Source: Cornus controversa
Taxonomy: Eukaryota > Streptophyta > Magnoliopsida > Cornales > Cornaceae
DNA: 64,000 nt
NCBI GenBank assembly: GCA_026545225.1
Contig: CM048849.1
Location: 12,531,541-12,595,540, forward strand
Direction: 5' to 3'
Part shown: positions 11,601 through 24,052 of the stretch, piece by piece
Numbering within the stretch: the stretch's first letter is position 1
Layout: every line of letters starts with the position of its first letter
Notes under the pieces: model-generated
The model's input: only the letters and a program-made list of their open reading frames with translations
Database searches by the model: none
What the model was told of the DNA's origin: nothing
Made by a program: the position numbers and the translations under genes

Positions 11601-13079
11601 TAGCCATGACAATAGCTTTAAGTGTCGAGATTACCAGCTTCAAAATCTATAGAGTAGCCTCCGACTACTATACACCAAAGACCTTACTGAGGTTCATTTC
11701 TAGACTTGAGATGAACCATGGAGCTACCTAGAAACTTTCATTTTTGCTCTCACAGACCTCTCAACAAAGGTGCTGCTCTAGTGATATTGATTTTTCACTC
11801 AAAGTTTTGCTCACTAATAGCACACCTAGTTCCTATACACTCTTAATAGATATAGGAATATCCAAGCTAGTGAACTTTAATTATCAACACAATATGTGAA
11901 ATTCAAAATCTCTTAAACAGGTTAAGGACATTGGCTGTTAATAATATCTTAAGTTATTTAATTGTTGATTTCTCATCATGTACTACTTAATTTTTCCTCT
12001 GAATCCTAACAGGGCATTGATATTGATTAAATGGCAAAGCAAGTTACACTAGTTATATTCTAATTACAAATGCTTGAGTGATATAACAAAATAATAAGGA
12101 TGGGTAGTGCAGTGACTTAATGTGTGAATTACCATAATGACTTAATCATGCTGAAATCAATGATTTTAGATGAGGTTTAGGTATGTAATTGAGTTTTAAT
12201 GTAGACTTTGAGTTTTATCTTTTGTCTCGGACAACAAAAGTTGGTCACACCATTAACAGAATCAATTAGGCCAAATTATTTCTTCTAATTATTTAGTATG
12301 GTGATAGGTATATCCTAGAATACCATCAAAGGCTAGCATCCTGCATAGATGAAAGAAACATTGGATTTCTTTTTTCCCTCATAAATTTTACTCTAGGAGG
12401 TGTCAAAGGCAATTTTGAAAAAAATTTCCACCATGGAAGTTGTATCTTATGCCAGTGGTAGCTTTAACCAAGGTTTTGTGTGATTAGATCTGTTAGGAAC
12501 TCATATAAGCTACCAAATCATCAATCTTACAAAAAGGGATCTTTTGTGCATGCACCTCATGGTTGGCTACTTGAATCCTTTTAAATGACATTATTAGAAT
12601 ACTGAAATTAAGACTTGTGTGATGCAGGTACTTGCTTGGATTTTGTGGTGTGATGGAGGTACTTGTTTGGATTTTGTGAGAAAATGTCAAGATCAAAAAT
12701 TGAAAGTCGACTTTTGCCAAGAAATGAACAATGTGAAGATCATGTGTAGATCGATGTATAAGAGTACGTAATGCTAGGTTTTTGAATTGATCATGTGTGG
12801 ATCAATTGTTTAATAGAAGTTCTAGGAAATTGAAAGTATTTTACAAATGAATTTCCTTTTTTGATATATTTTGGCATGTAGATGGATTATGAAAATGTAC
12901 TTTTTTAGTCTTTTGATATGTTAATGGTATATTTAATGTATTGGTTTAGTTATTGGCATTAAGTGATGTGTGCATATATTCCTGGGTATTGTTGGCTTTA
13001 TTATGTTTAGTTGTAATTGTTCGAAATACAGGTCATGTGTGGATGATTAGGTAAAACTTTAAGGTGCATGCTTTATTAA
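8643..13079. other. Interior of CACTA element A, right half, no gene identified
   Basis: No convincing coding frame. A phrase of about 25 bases starting AACTCAGGAC occurs at 9249 and again near 9428, and a 28-base near-duplicate starting GCAGGTACTTG lies near 12626-12690. The remainder is AT-rich and unassigned. Confidence 0.4.
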
Positions 13080-13496
13080 AAAAAACTATATTTTATTAAC
13101 GGGGGCACAAAATCTTGTTAATAAAAGGACATTCGATGTATTAACGAGGGGCTGGTATGCCTTAAAAGAATTATTTACGAGGGATTATGCACCTCATTAA
13201 TAAATTTATTAAGTACACAACAAAATTTTAGACGGGGTGTATTTTACTTTTTTACGAGTGCCCGTATATGACGTAAATTAAATATTAACGAGGGAATCTT
13301 CATCTTATAAGTAAATTTATTACGTAGACAAAAGATATGTTGACGAGAAAAATCTTACTTTTCTACAAGGTTAATTTTTTCCCGTTAAAAATTTAGAGTA
13401 TTCACGGGACCGTAATAGACGTGACCCTTCTGTGCGCCGTAAATGACTTTTCACGGCATTTTTGGCCTCTTGTAAAAGGCCTTCTTTCTTGTAGTG
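13080..13496. repeat. CACTA element A right subterminal repeat region
   Basis: At least seven copies of a motif of the type TTAACGAGGG or TTTACGAGGG in about 400 bp, ending in CTTGTAGTG next to the GTA duplication. This mirrors the left end. Confidence 0.7.
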
Positions 13497-13824
13497 GTAA
13501 CTGTGTTTCAGGAACTTTAGACTAAAATCAACGTGATTTATATAAAGCCAACTTGAGTTTGGAGATAAAATCTTGAATGCGGCTCGCAAAAGCAATCTGG
13601 TGATGTTACCAACTGTGGCTGCAAACACATACAAAAGAGCAGGGCTTGGTAAATAAATATAGCTCAATGGAGTATTGAAGGAAAGACCGAAAATGGCTCG
13701 TTAGCACGAAATCAAAAATGGCTCGTTGGAGCGAAAACTGATCTAAAAATTAGGAAAGGGGCTCGGTGAAATTAGTGATTTTAACACACAAATGCTCTGG
13801 CTCGTGGAAGCAAACTGGTGATAT

Positions 13825-14252
13825 ATAAGACGGAAGCTATTTTTACTATTGCCCGCCAGGGATAAAGTCGATAGTGTTATCTCTGGCAGTGACGCAATGG
13901 AATGTAAAGATCACTAGAAATTGATAGGCTCTGATACCATGTTAGAAATAAAGAACTAAATTTGACTTTATATAACTCACCTTGAGTTTGCGAGGGCTAT
14001 TAGATTATATATCTTTTCCTAAACCACATAGGTTTCTTACCCCTTCTCCCAATCCATCTAAGACTAAGATTCCTTCTACGATTGACCCTCAAAGATGAAG
14101 CAGATGGTGTCATTCCGGTGGTGAGGCCGGTCGACAATGAAGAGTACCAGGAATTGATAGGCTCTGATACCATATTAGAAATAAAGAAAAGAATTGAACT
14201 TGGGTTGAAATGTCATATTTTTTTTTATATTTTTATTTGCATAAAATACATA
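13825..14252 (-). mobile_element. Old copia-type LTR retrotransposon fragments with two primer-binding-site signatures
   Basis: GGCTCTGATACCA occurs at 13927-13939 and 14160-14172, each followed by TGTTAGAAATAAA-like sequence. Read on the minus strand this is an LTR end (TATTTCTAACA) followed by the Met-tRNA primer-binding site TGGTATCAGAGCC. Sequence left of each site is similar between the two copies (about 100 bp), so they are tandem pieces of related elements. A third copy lies at 32384-32520; the Tekay-like element inserted between them. These are short, decayed fossils with no coding frame. Confidence 0.5.
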
Positions 14253-16099
14253 TGTAATACCCTGAAATTTGAGGATATTTAATTTGGGGTTTTAATTAAT
14301 CAAAACTTTCAGTTTGTGGTGTTTTAAATGTTTTAGTAAATGTTTGTGAATGTCTGTTCTTGGTTTTGGTTTAATATAGATGGTTGATTTTTTAAAATGT
14401 TTGTGAAATATTTGCTTTTGATGCAGATTTTCATTTTAATTAATATGTGGGACTTTGGGCTACATTTTTTTTATTATTATTGTTGGGTTGGGCTAGAATT
14501 TTGGGTTTGGGTCACATTTATATATATACATTTTTATATGTAGGCTATATATATTTAGGTTTATTATTTGAATTATTTAGAGAATTATTTTAATAATTTT
14601 TAGAAAAGAAAATATAGATAAAAGAAAGATAAAGTAGGATTAGGGTTTAGTCGTTCCTATGCACAGGGAGTTGCTACACAAAGACAGGGAGAGAACGAGA
14701 GATGCCGAAAAAAATGAGAGAATGTGATTTTGCTCAAAATCATAAGGCAAGTTCAATCTCCTCACTTCTCCTTTGAACTTGTAAATATATAAATATTTGT
14801 ATTGTTTGATTTCATGAATATACATGTTTATGCATATAGGTTTATGTATGATTTGGTTTAATAATTTGGGATTTTTGCTTAATTGCATGTTAATGGAATT
14901 TTTGTTTAATTAAGCGTGAATGTATTGTGTTAAACTAAGGTTTCGTTTCTAATAGATTGATAGAAACTAGGTTTTGTTTTTGGAGATATGTATGTTCACC
15001 AAAATCTAGGATTTCGTTTATGAAATTTATATGTAGTGAATTAAATCGTGTTGTATTTATTTACATTTAATTTCTGTGAATAGTGTCGATGTCCAGAATT
15101 TTTCAACAAACGTATTTTGACCTCACGAGACTCATTCTTGATCAGCAATGACCCAATAAGAAAAACTCGGTTGCTATAGCTACTAGACCATGTCATTTTT
15201 CAGTCAAAAACCCTCGTCTAGGTCTCCAAAATCATGTTTTTTCATCCTATAGAAAGGCTGCTGAATATTTTTGGAATTTTGTTCGTGGATCAAATGAACT
15301 CAAAATTGGCTGAAATTTAATATTTGGTAGTTTTTAGTTATTAGGATTCTTATGTAATTTTTTTTAGAAATTTTGGAGAAAGTTTATTTTTTTAGCCATT
15401 TCCTTGTGATGTTAGTTTCATTTTGTTTTTAGGTTTTCTTGTGCTGTTAGGATTAGGATTTATTTATAATAAATGTTTGTATTGTGGAGAGCAGATAATG
15501 CAACCCATTCAATTATTAAGTATTCATGAATAGTCCGAGATATTTAAATATATATTTTTTAATTTTAAAACATTTTTAAACATACAAAATTAGGAAAAAT
15601 ATTTTTAAATTATCAAAAAATTCAAGAAAATTCAAGCCTAACTTTTTAGGACGAAATATACCTGGAACTTTAATTTCAAGATGAATAAGTTTGTCTCGTT
15701 GTAGATTTAGTTCAAAAAGTGTCCTTTGAGTTGAGATTTTATATTTTAAATTACCGAAAAATTTATAAATTTCTCGAGAGATTTTATTGAGACAGTTAAA
15801 GGAAGAATATGCTGGAAACCTAGTATAGACCTAGGTTTACAAACATTTGACATTAGATTGCATTGTAGGGTTATTTATGTGGTTTTATTCTAATTGTTTA
15901 ATTATTTCTCGTTAATATATTTCTTTGCATTTTTAAATGTTCATGGTTAAATGTTGATGTTTAAATCAATTTATGGAATCACGTAATTCTTTTGCCTGCG
16001 TGGTATGTTGGACTTAGTTAATGGTTTATGTATTATTTATTTTGGTGATTGGAATTGTATTAGGTTAAATTATTGTACATAAAAGTAGATTGATTTTTA

Positions 16100-16600
16100 T
16101 TTTAAAGGAATAGGGGAGGCATATAAGGATTGCCAAGAGGAATGTCAGGATTGCCAAAACCTAATAAGGTATTTAAGGTTAATTAGGGAGGCGTGTCATG
16201 ATTGCCAATAAGGTAGTTAACATAGATAAGGTAGACATATCAGGATTGCCAATAGCTAATAAATATTTGAGGTTAATTAGGTAGGCGTGTCAGGATTACC
16301 AATAGGGTATTTAAGGTTAATTAGGAAGGTATGTTAGGATTGCCAATAGGGTAGTTAACATAGATAAAGGAGGCATGTTAGGATTGCCAATATCTAATAA
16401 GGTATTTGAGGTTAATTAGGAAGATATGTCAGGATTGCCAATAAGGTATTTAAGGTTAATTAGGGAGGCATGTGATGATTGCCAATAGGGTATTTAAGGT
16501 TAAAAAGGGAGGCATGTGAGGATTACCAATTACATAGTAGGTTACTTAATATGTATATAAGGGAGGCATGTCAGGATTGCCAATTATTAATATGGTATTT
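16100..16600 (+). repeat. LTR tandem array with GGCATGT-AGGATTGCC units
   Basis: About ten imperfect units of 40-60 bp, each with GGCATGTCAGGATTGCCAAT or a variant followed by AAGGTATTTAAGGTTAATTAG. The same array lies in the right LTR on both sides of CACTA element B (about 21115-21224 and 30966-31340), and a related array lies in the solo LTR at 28335. Confidence 0.85.
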
Positions 16601-16933
16601 TATTTAATAAAATGTCCGGGCACGTAAAGATTGCCTTTGGTTTGAACTTAGAAAATATGTTCTATAATTTGTGTGATAGGGGATGGATAGGGATGGTGTG
16701 TAGCATGTTTTCATAGGGAATGTATTGGGATGATGTGTTGGATGGTTTCTATTTTGGGACAGAGGTTAAATAAGGAAATAATACGTTTATATATAGGCTT
16801 GATGGATTAGGATTGTGTGGGGGATGAATGATAAGGTTTTTAATAGGGTTACAATGGAGGCATGTGAGGATTGCCAATGACATAATACAGTTTTTTATAT
16901 ATATTTATATATGGGAGGGGTATGTGAGGATTG

Positions 16934-17570
16934 TGACGCCGGACAAAATAGCAATTATTCTGTAGGCTAGTGTCAACAAGCAATTCAAAAAGAACCCAAG
17001 AGAATTGCCCAAAACACAGAGAAGATATTCTGGTATTTAAATTATTATTCAAAATCAAAGTTGACCTCAAATCAACCCACAAGCGGGGTATATAGCTGAA
17101 AAATCGTAAATATCGAAATCTTACCAAAAATAGCAAAATTCCAATAATCATGCCAAAATGAAATATGAAATGAAATAAGTAAGCTGCCAAAAATCTAGCC
17201 TAAATCGAGTTCAGAATCATTGCTTAAACGACAAAAGAAAATATTACTATAAAAGGAAAGAAAAACTAAAAATGGGGATTTGAAAGGTAAAATAGTGGGT
17301 TTTGGGCTCAAAAATATATGTACCCAACTTTGCTAGGTGCCCATGATGTGCCCGCCGAAGAGAGCTTTCCAAATTGGGGTCATAAGAGTGATTCTGATAC
17401 CCGTAGCCAAAGTTATGGCAAAAATACTGAAACGCACCCAAAACTGCTCCAATTAGGGACAAGATCACGGCTTCCTGCCATCTTTGCACTGATCTGCCAA
17501 CTCAAGATATCTCAGTACCATCAATGTGTCATCTGACAACTCAGCACCATCTAACTCGGATCCTTTTGCA
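16934..17570. mobile_element. Foreign insertion in the left LTR, LTR-like start
   Basis: About 637 bp, absent from the paired right LTR, beginning TGACGCCGGACAAAATAGC and rather less AT-rich than the surrounding LTR. It is flanked by two copies (about 16640-16930 and 17571-17850) of the same LTR block. It may be a partial LTR of another family, given the GACGCC-type start, but no partner was found. Confidence 0.4.
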
Positions 17571-18148
17571 TTAGATTGCCTTTGGTGTGTGATAGGGAAT
17601 GGATAGGGATGGTGTGTAGCATGGTTTCATAGGGAATGTATTGGGATGATATGTAGGATGGTTTCTATTTTGGGACAGAGGTTAAATAAGAAAATGATAC
17701 ATTTATATATATGTTTGATGGATTGGGATAGTGTGGGGGATGTATGATAAGGTTTTTAGTTGGGTTACAAGGGAGGCATGTTATGATTGCCACTTATACA
17801 ATACAAATTTTTATATATTTATATATAGGTGGGGCATGTGGCGGCTATCTACTCCCTTACCAGACTTCAGTGTTGGGACTTAAATTCTTTCCGGAACATT
17901 AGTTACTTTTGTTATTTTTTGTTATGGGGTCCTCAAGTTACGAGACTTCCAAGATATAATGTTCAGTTTGGTATTATATTTATTTTAACGTTATTTATTT
18001 ATTTCAGTTGGACTTTCCTCTCAGCATTTAAAATTCTTTTTCTTTTATCATTGCATTATATTCATGTATGCTATTAGTTGTAAGTATCCCTTATGTTTTA
18101 CGTGTGAGACTGGCCACCTCATGCGTGAAATTTGTTGGGGGTATTTCA

Positions 18149-19226
18149 GTTGGTATTAGAGCATTCTAGGTTCAAGTCTTCTTGGATCTTTAGGATCTGT
18201 CATATGGTTTCTTCCGCATTGCGTATTCTTATAAATATAATCTAAGTATAGGACTGATCGTACTCTATATGTTTTAGTCTATTATTGGGAAATTATTCAA
18301 ATGTTATCCCATAGGAGGATGAATGAGAACCAAAACTAGGGTCAGTTCTGATAAATAGTAAAGTCGGTCGTGATTTACTCGATACGGGTGCATTCAACCC
18401 GTCTGTATCTCAATCATTGGTTAGACTATCTGGTATAGTTATCAGCTGTGTAGTTCTCCATTTAGTATTTCTACACTATTCGAAGTTAGAATGATTTTAC
18501 GGGGAAGTTTTGGACAGATCACCATATATATTAGTACACTTTGATATTGGGAGTTTTATTTTCTACTTTGTGAGTTTGCTTACGATAATAGTTATTAGAA
18601 GACTGTTTGTATGACACCATTTGAGGCTTTGTATGGATGACCATGTGAGTATCCTATTTGTTGGATAAAGTTGGTGAGAAACAATTTTTTTTTGTTCGGA
18701 GCTCATTAAGGATACATCAGGGAATGTTGCTCTCATTAGGGATCGTATGCGCACTGCCTAAAATAGGCAAAAGTGTTCTGATGATTGTCAAAGTCATGCA
18801 TTAGAGTTCAAGGTGGGGGATCAGGTTTTACTCGATGTTTCTCCCATAAAGGGAGTAATAAAGTTTGGGGCAGTAACGTATAGATTGGCGTTACTAGACA
18901 AAATGCACAAGGTGCATACTGTCTTTCATGTGTCTATGTTACGGAAATTCCTTAGGGATGAGGATGTTTATCAGCATATTGAGGTTGGGGAGATTGAGTT
19001 ACAGCCAAATGCAACATATGTGGAGTAACCTAACTCTATTCTTAATCGTAGGAATCTGGTCTATCGTTCCATGACCATTCCTTTAGTTCAGATTCAGTGG
19101 ATCCACCACAATGAGGTAGAGTCCACTTGAGAAAAGGACGATGAAATAAGGCAAAATATCCACAGCTTTTATTTCAGGAATAAGGTGAATTCCTAGGACA
19201 GACTTCCTCTTTTTAGGTGAAAAGAA
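18149..19226 (+). pseudogene. Shortened internal region of the Tekay-like element
   Basis: Parts seen in order: a protease-like trace (about 18350-18440), an integrase trace around 18615-18680 with the PFEALYG motif typical of Ty3/gypsy integrase C-termini, and a longer C-terminal integrase/chromodomain trace (18783-19130) with the VFHVSMLRKF motif. The region is a fossil, broken several times and far shorter than the 5 kb or more of intact relatives. Confidence 0.8.
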
Positions 19227-21224
19227 TGTAATACCCCAAAATTTGAAGATATTTAATTTGGGGATTTAATTATTCAAAATTTTCATTCTATGATGTTTTA
19301 AATGTTTTAGTAAATGTTTGTGAATACCTGTTCTTGGTTTTGATTTAATATAGATGGTTGATTTTTTAAAACGTTTATGAAATATTTGCTTTTGATGTAG
19401 ATTTTTCTATTAATTAATATGTGGGACTTTGGGCTGGATTTTCTTTTATCTTTTTTATTATTGTCGGGTTGGGATAGACTTTTGGGTTTGGGCCACATTT
19501 ATATATATACATTTATATATGTGGGCTATATATATTTAGGTTTATTATTTGAATTATTTAGGGAATTGTTTTAATAATTTTTAGAAAAGAAAATATAGAT
19601 AAAAGAAAGAGAAAATAGGATTAGGGTTCAATCGTTCTTATGCACAGGGAGTTGCTACGCATAGACAGGGGAAGAACGGGAGACACCGGAAAAAAGGGAG
19701 AAAAGGTGATTTTGCTCAAAATCATAAGGGAAGTTCAATCTTCACTTCCCTTTTGAACTTGTAAATATATAAATATTTGTATTATTTGATTCCATGAATA
19801 TACATGGTTATGCATATAGGTTTATGTATGATTAGGTTTAACAATTTGGGATTTTTGCTTAATTGTGTGTTAATGAAATTTTTGTTTGATTAATGATGAA
19901 TGTATTATGTTAAAGTAGGGTTTCATTTCTAATATATAGATTGATAGAAACTAGGGTTTTGTTTTTAGAGATAAGTATGTTGACCAAAATCTAGGATTTC
20001 ATTTATGGAATTTATATGTAATGAATTAAATTGTGTTGTATGTATTTACATTTAATTTCTGTCAATAAATAGTGTCAATGTCCAGAAATTTTCAACTAAC
20101 GTATTTTGACCCACGAGACTCATTCTCGATTACAAATGACCTAGTAAAAAAAATCCAGTAGCATAAGCTACTAGTTCATGTCATTTTTCAGCCAAAAACC
20201 CTCGGCTCGGTCTCCAAAATCACGTCTTTTCATCCAACAGGAAGACTGTTGAATATTTCAGAAAATTTGTTTGTGGAACAAACGAACTCAGAATTGGCCG
20301 AAATATCATATTTGGTAGTTTTTAATTATTAGGATTCTTATGTAATTTCTTTTAGAATTTTTGGAGAAAGTTTGTTTTTAACAATTTCCTTGTACCGTTA
20401 GTTTCCTTTTGCTTTTAGGTTTTCTTGTACTGTTAGGATTAGGTTTTCTTTATAATAAATGCATGTATTGTGGAGAGCAGATCATGCAACCCATTTAATA
20501 AACAAGTATTCGTGAAAAGTCTGAGATATTTAAATATATATATTTTTAATTTTAAAACATTTTTAAATATAAAAAATTAGGAAAAAATATTTTTAAATTA
20601 TCGAAAAATTTCAAAAAATTCTTGAAAATTCAAACTTAAGTTTTTAGGATGGAATATACCTGGATCATTAATTTCAAGATGAAATAATTTTTTCTCGTTG
20701 TAGATTTAGTTCAAAAAGTGTCCTTTAAGTTGAGATTTTTATATTTTAAATTATCAGAAAATTTTCAAATTTCTCCGGAGATTTAGTTGAGATATTTAAA
20801 GGAAGAATATGCATGAAAACTTAGGTTAGACCTAGGTTTAGATACACTTGACGTTAGATTGCATTGTAGGGTTATTTATGTGGTTTCATTCTAATTGTTT
20901 AATTATTTCTCATTAATTGATTTATTTGCATTCTTAAATGTTCATGGTTAAATGTTGATGTTTAAATCAGTTTATGGAATATATCATGTAATTCTTTTAC
21001 TTGCGTGATATGTTGGACTTAGTTAATTGTTTATCTTTTATTTCTTTTGGTGATTCGAATTGCATTAGATTAAATTAATGTACTTATAAGTAGGTTGATT
21101 TTTATTTTGAAAGGAATAGGGGAGGCATGTAAGGATTGCTAATAGACATGTCAGGATTGCCAATACCTAATAAAGTATTTAAGGTTAATTAGGGAGGCAT
21201 GTTAGGATTGTCAATATGGTAGTT

Positions 21225-21710
21225 AAACTACAAGAAAATAGACTTTCTATGGCGGGCAAAAAAGGTTTTTACGGCGGTTTTGGCCCGTCGTAGTATCCGG
21301 TGTCGTAGTAACTCAAGGACTTTCTACCACGGGCTCAACACAGTCAGCCCATGGTAGAAAGTCAATTTTCTACAACGCACTCAGCCCATGGTAGAAATAC
21401 TTTCTACCATGGGCTGAGCCCGCTGTAGAAAGTAAATTTTTTTTAAAAAAAATAAATATTCTACCACGGGCTCAGCCCGTGGTAGAAAGTCCATTTTCTA
21501 CAACGCACTCAGCCCGTGGTAGAAAGTATACTTTCTACCACGGGCTGAGCCGGCTGTAGAAAGTAAATTTTTTTAAAAATAAATAAATATTCTACCACGG
21601 GCTCAGCCTGTGGTAGAAAGTCCATTTTCTACAACGCACTCAACCCGTGGTAGAAAGTATATTTTCTACCACGGGCTGAGCCCGCGGTAGAAAGTGTAAA
21701 TTTTTGAAAT
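21225..21710. repeat. CACTA element B left subterminal palindrome array
   Basis: Repeated TTTCTACCACGGGCTGAGCCC-type units in alternating orientation, with CTACCACGGGCTCAGCCCGTGGTAG-like perfect or near-perfect palindromes, in three blocks separated by A/T runs. Single strands could form strong hairpins. A related block at 30690-30962 marks the other end. Confidence 0.85.
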
Positions 21711-22344
21711 ATATATATATATATATATTTGCCTGCTTATACATTGTTCCCAGCCAAACTCTACCCAAAGCATGCACAACAACTAATATCTCTCACCAAG
21801 CCTTGTAATCAAAGAACAATAATTTTAGACACTTCAATCTCAATTTGCAATGGTCCATAAAAACCATACAGAAATTCAACTTAGCTTTATATAAATAAAG
21901 AATTCATCCACAACCTCTAAAGCTTAGTATTAGAAAAATTATAAGTAAAGACCAAATTTGAAAGCCTCAAGTGTCAATATTTTAGAACTACATGTTAAAG
22001 AAGCATTATGGAACTAAAAATGAGTCCTAAGTAGAAATTTTAGCCTAAACGGAATACAATCTGGAGGCATACAAGCAAAAGAAATATAAAAAAATGAAAA
22101 ATGAACTAATACCATGCTGAAATAGAGCCCTAGCTACAAAATATGATTAATGTTTTTCAATCAGAATCACACAGTTGAACGGTTCTCTAAGCACAACTGG
22201 AACATTCTTTCGGTGTAGCATGTAACCTCCTACAAAACACTAAAGTTACCAAAAATGTATATGCAAGGATATATGTCATACTTAAATGCATAATATATTG
22301 AAATCAGTAAACAAAAGAGGGGAGGAAAAAAAACAAAAAAATTA

Positions 22345-22560
22345 TTTGTTTAATGGAACCTCGCGCTTAGTTTCAAACATTTATTAGACAGACAATAGTG
22401 AATTAATAATGTTCTCAGAGTATAAGAAATTTGGAATTGAGAAAGTAATATAGACCTTTCTAAAGAGACCACATAACCATTTGAAGCATTCTTGAGGATG
22501 TTAGGGAGAACATTTAGGAGTATTTGAATAGCTAGAGGAAGCCACATGCGTAACCAGTTA
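22345..22560 (-). other. Segment shared with CACTA element D, unidentified
   Basis: On the minus strand this segment aligns for about 200 bp with 38925-39125 (plus strand, CACTA D), both starting AACTGGTTA and including ATACTCCTAAATG, CCTCAAGAATGCTTCAAATGG and TCTTTAGAA. The open frame here reads WLPLAIQILLNVLPNILKNA followed by SNGYVVSLERSILL. The reading is interrupted in D. It may be a captured host exon or decayed CACTA coding DNA. The C-terminal-looking peptide at about 22150-22235 (minus, after an AG acceptor: GYMLHRKNVPVVLREPF) may belong to the same source. Confidence 0.4.
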
Positions 22561-23348
22561 TTACACCAATTTGCTTCAGCAAGGAATTATGTTGTTTCTT
22601 TAATTTACCCTCTACCTCCACAAAATTGAATCATCAGTAGTTTCAATGAATTTTTCAATATTTTACCTATTTGGTGTTTGAGAAATTTTGGAGTAGAATG
22701 CTAATTCGGAAAATAGTTGTTACTCTTTTTTTATTGTCCACCCTTCTTTTTCTATCTTAGCATTTTAATTTTTCTTAATTATTATCCTAGTTGCTCTTTA
22801 TAAAACACTATAGAAGGAAATACAACTGTACATCGCAACCAAACAAAAAGAGTTAATTTGATTCCATATATTACTACTTTCACCATATATTACAATTGTT
22901 TAGGTTTCTCTTTGTTACCTCCGATACGTAATACTTTCTCCATCTCTTGGTTGTTTTCATTTTTATTTATTTTCTCATTTCACCACTTTTTCATTTCATT
23001 AATTTGGAAATCTAACCTAGTGAATGCTGACTTCCCTTTCCAGTTTTTATGTCATTGGCCAAATCCTTTCATGGGCACTTGACAAATATTATCCCTATTA
23101 ATACTCAACGAACACTATAAAGAGCCAAAATATTTTTCTCATCCTTGATTACCCTTAAATCAAATTGCCAGGCCAAATTTGGGTAAACCTACTCAACTTG
23201 CTCTTGACCTCTACATAAGTGCAAAAATATGTCCAGATAAAACACAGTGCAAAAGGAAAAAGGCATCATTATACTTGCATTCAGGACACAACTCATAAAT
23301 TTCTTATTTCCTTTCTCATAATTGCAAATTGATCAAGCTACTCTTGAA

Positions 23349-23503
23349 GGGCCTGCTTGGTTCTGTTTACTAAAAACAGTTCTCAAATAGAAAACTGTTT
23401 TCAGAAAACTATACAATTTTTTTTTTTTTTTTTTGTAGTTTTCTGATTTTTCAATTATCAAAAAACATAAAATTGTTTTGAGAAAACTGAACCAAGTAAG
23501 CCC
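23349..23503. mobile_element. Small foldback MITE
   Basis: About 155 bp with inverted ends GGGCCTGCTTGGTTC and GGGCTTACTTGGTTC (reverse complement of the right end), the arms continuing to pair as far as the poly(T) at 23417. The GGGCYTRCTTGG-type terminus is common among plant PIF/Harbinger or hAT MITEs. No clear target duplication, so the superfamily is open. Confidence 0.55.
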
Positions 23504-24052
23504 AAAGCTTACAAAAGAATAAGTTGGGGCTGATGCATAAAGAAGCATAAGGCACTGAGGTTAAGCAATAATGGCAGATGCACATTTCGATTTACTATAT
23601 AAAACTATAACAATATTTTAACTTTGAAATAATTAAAAACAATTCAGTAACAAGTTGTCAACTATTTCACATGCATGCACATCCACAAACAATATATAAG
23701 AAGGCACAAGCCATGGATCATGTCAGGTAGTTAAAGTTATCAAATATCTGAACAACAATTATTCATATCAAGCTGATCAAGGCCCAAACACAGCCCAACA
23801 AACTTTTTAGCCGCCACCAATATTAACCCAATTTCCTCAACCCCACTTGCTTTATAGTTTAATAGACTTGAAAAAACACATATTACATATAAATTCCATG
23901 TACTAGATGACCAATGAGTACTTGTATACATTAGGATTAGTTGAGGGTTTAACGCATTTTGCCAACATAGAATAATTAACACCTTTATTTTTAAAATAAA
24001 TAAATAAATTATTTCATAACACATGCCAATGAAAGAAGAATTAGCTGCTAAC

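Larger units (their letters stand above)
2516..13496. mobile_element. CACTA element A, 10,981 bp, non-autonomous
   Basis: The left end reads CATTACAAGAAAAG and the right end, reverse-complemented, reads CACTACAAGAAAGAAGG. The element is bounded by a 3-bp direct duplication GTA (2513-2515 and 13497-13499), the size CACTA/En-Spm elements make. Subterminal regions (2516-2830, 13080-13496) are rich in short repeats such as TTAACGAGGGG and TTACGACGG, the expected transposase-binding-type repeats. A promoter-like stretch lies near the left end: a TATA-rich block at 3014-3024, then a CCCTAGGG motif and an ATG at 3071. No TNP2 or TNPA-like frame was found in 11 kb, so it would need enzymes in trans. 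Most of the interior is AT-rich and unassigned, with a TRIM-like LTR element nested at 8244-8642. Confidence 0.85.
14253..18148 (+). repeat. Left LTR of the Tekay-like element
   Basis: Starts TGTAATACCC, ends GGGTATTTCA, and is paired with 19227-32376. It holds a tandem array at about 16100-16600 and a foreign insertion at 16934-17570, which with the duplicated segment behind it explains most of its extra length over the right LTR. Confidence 0.8.
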
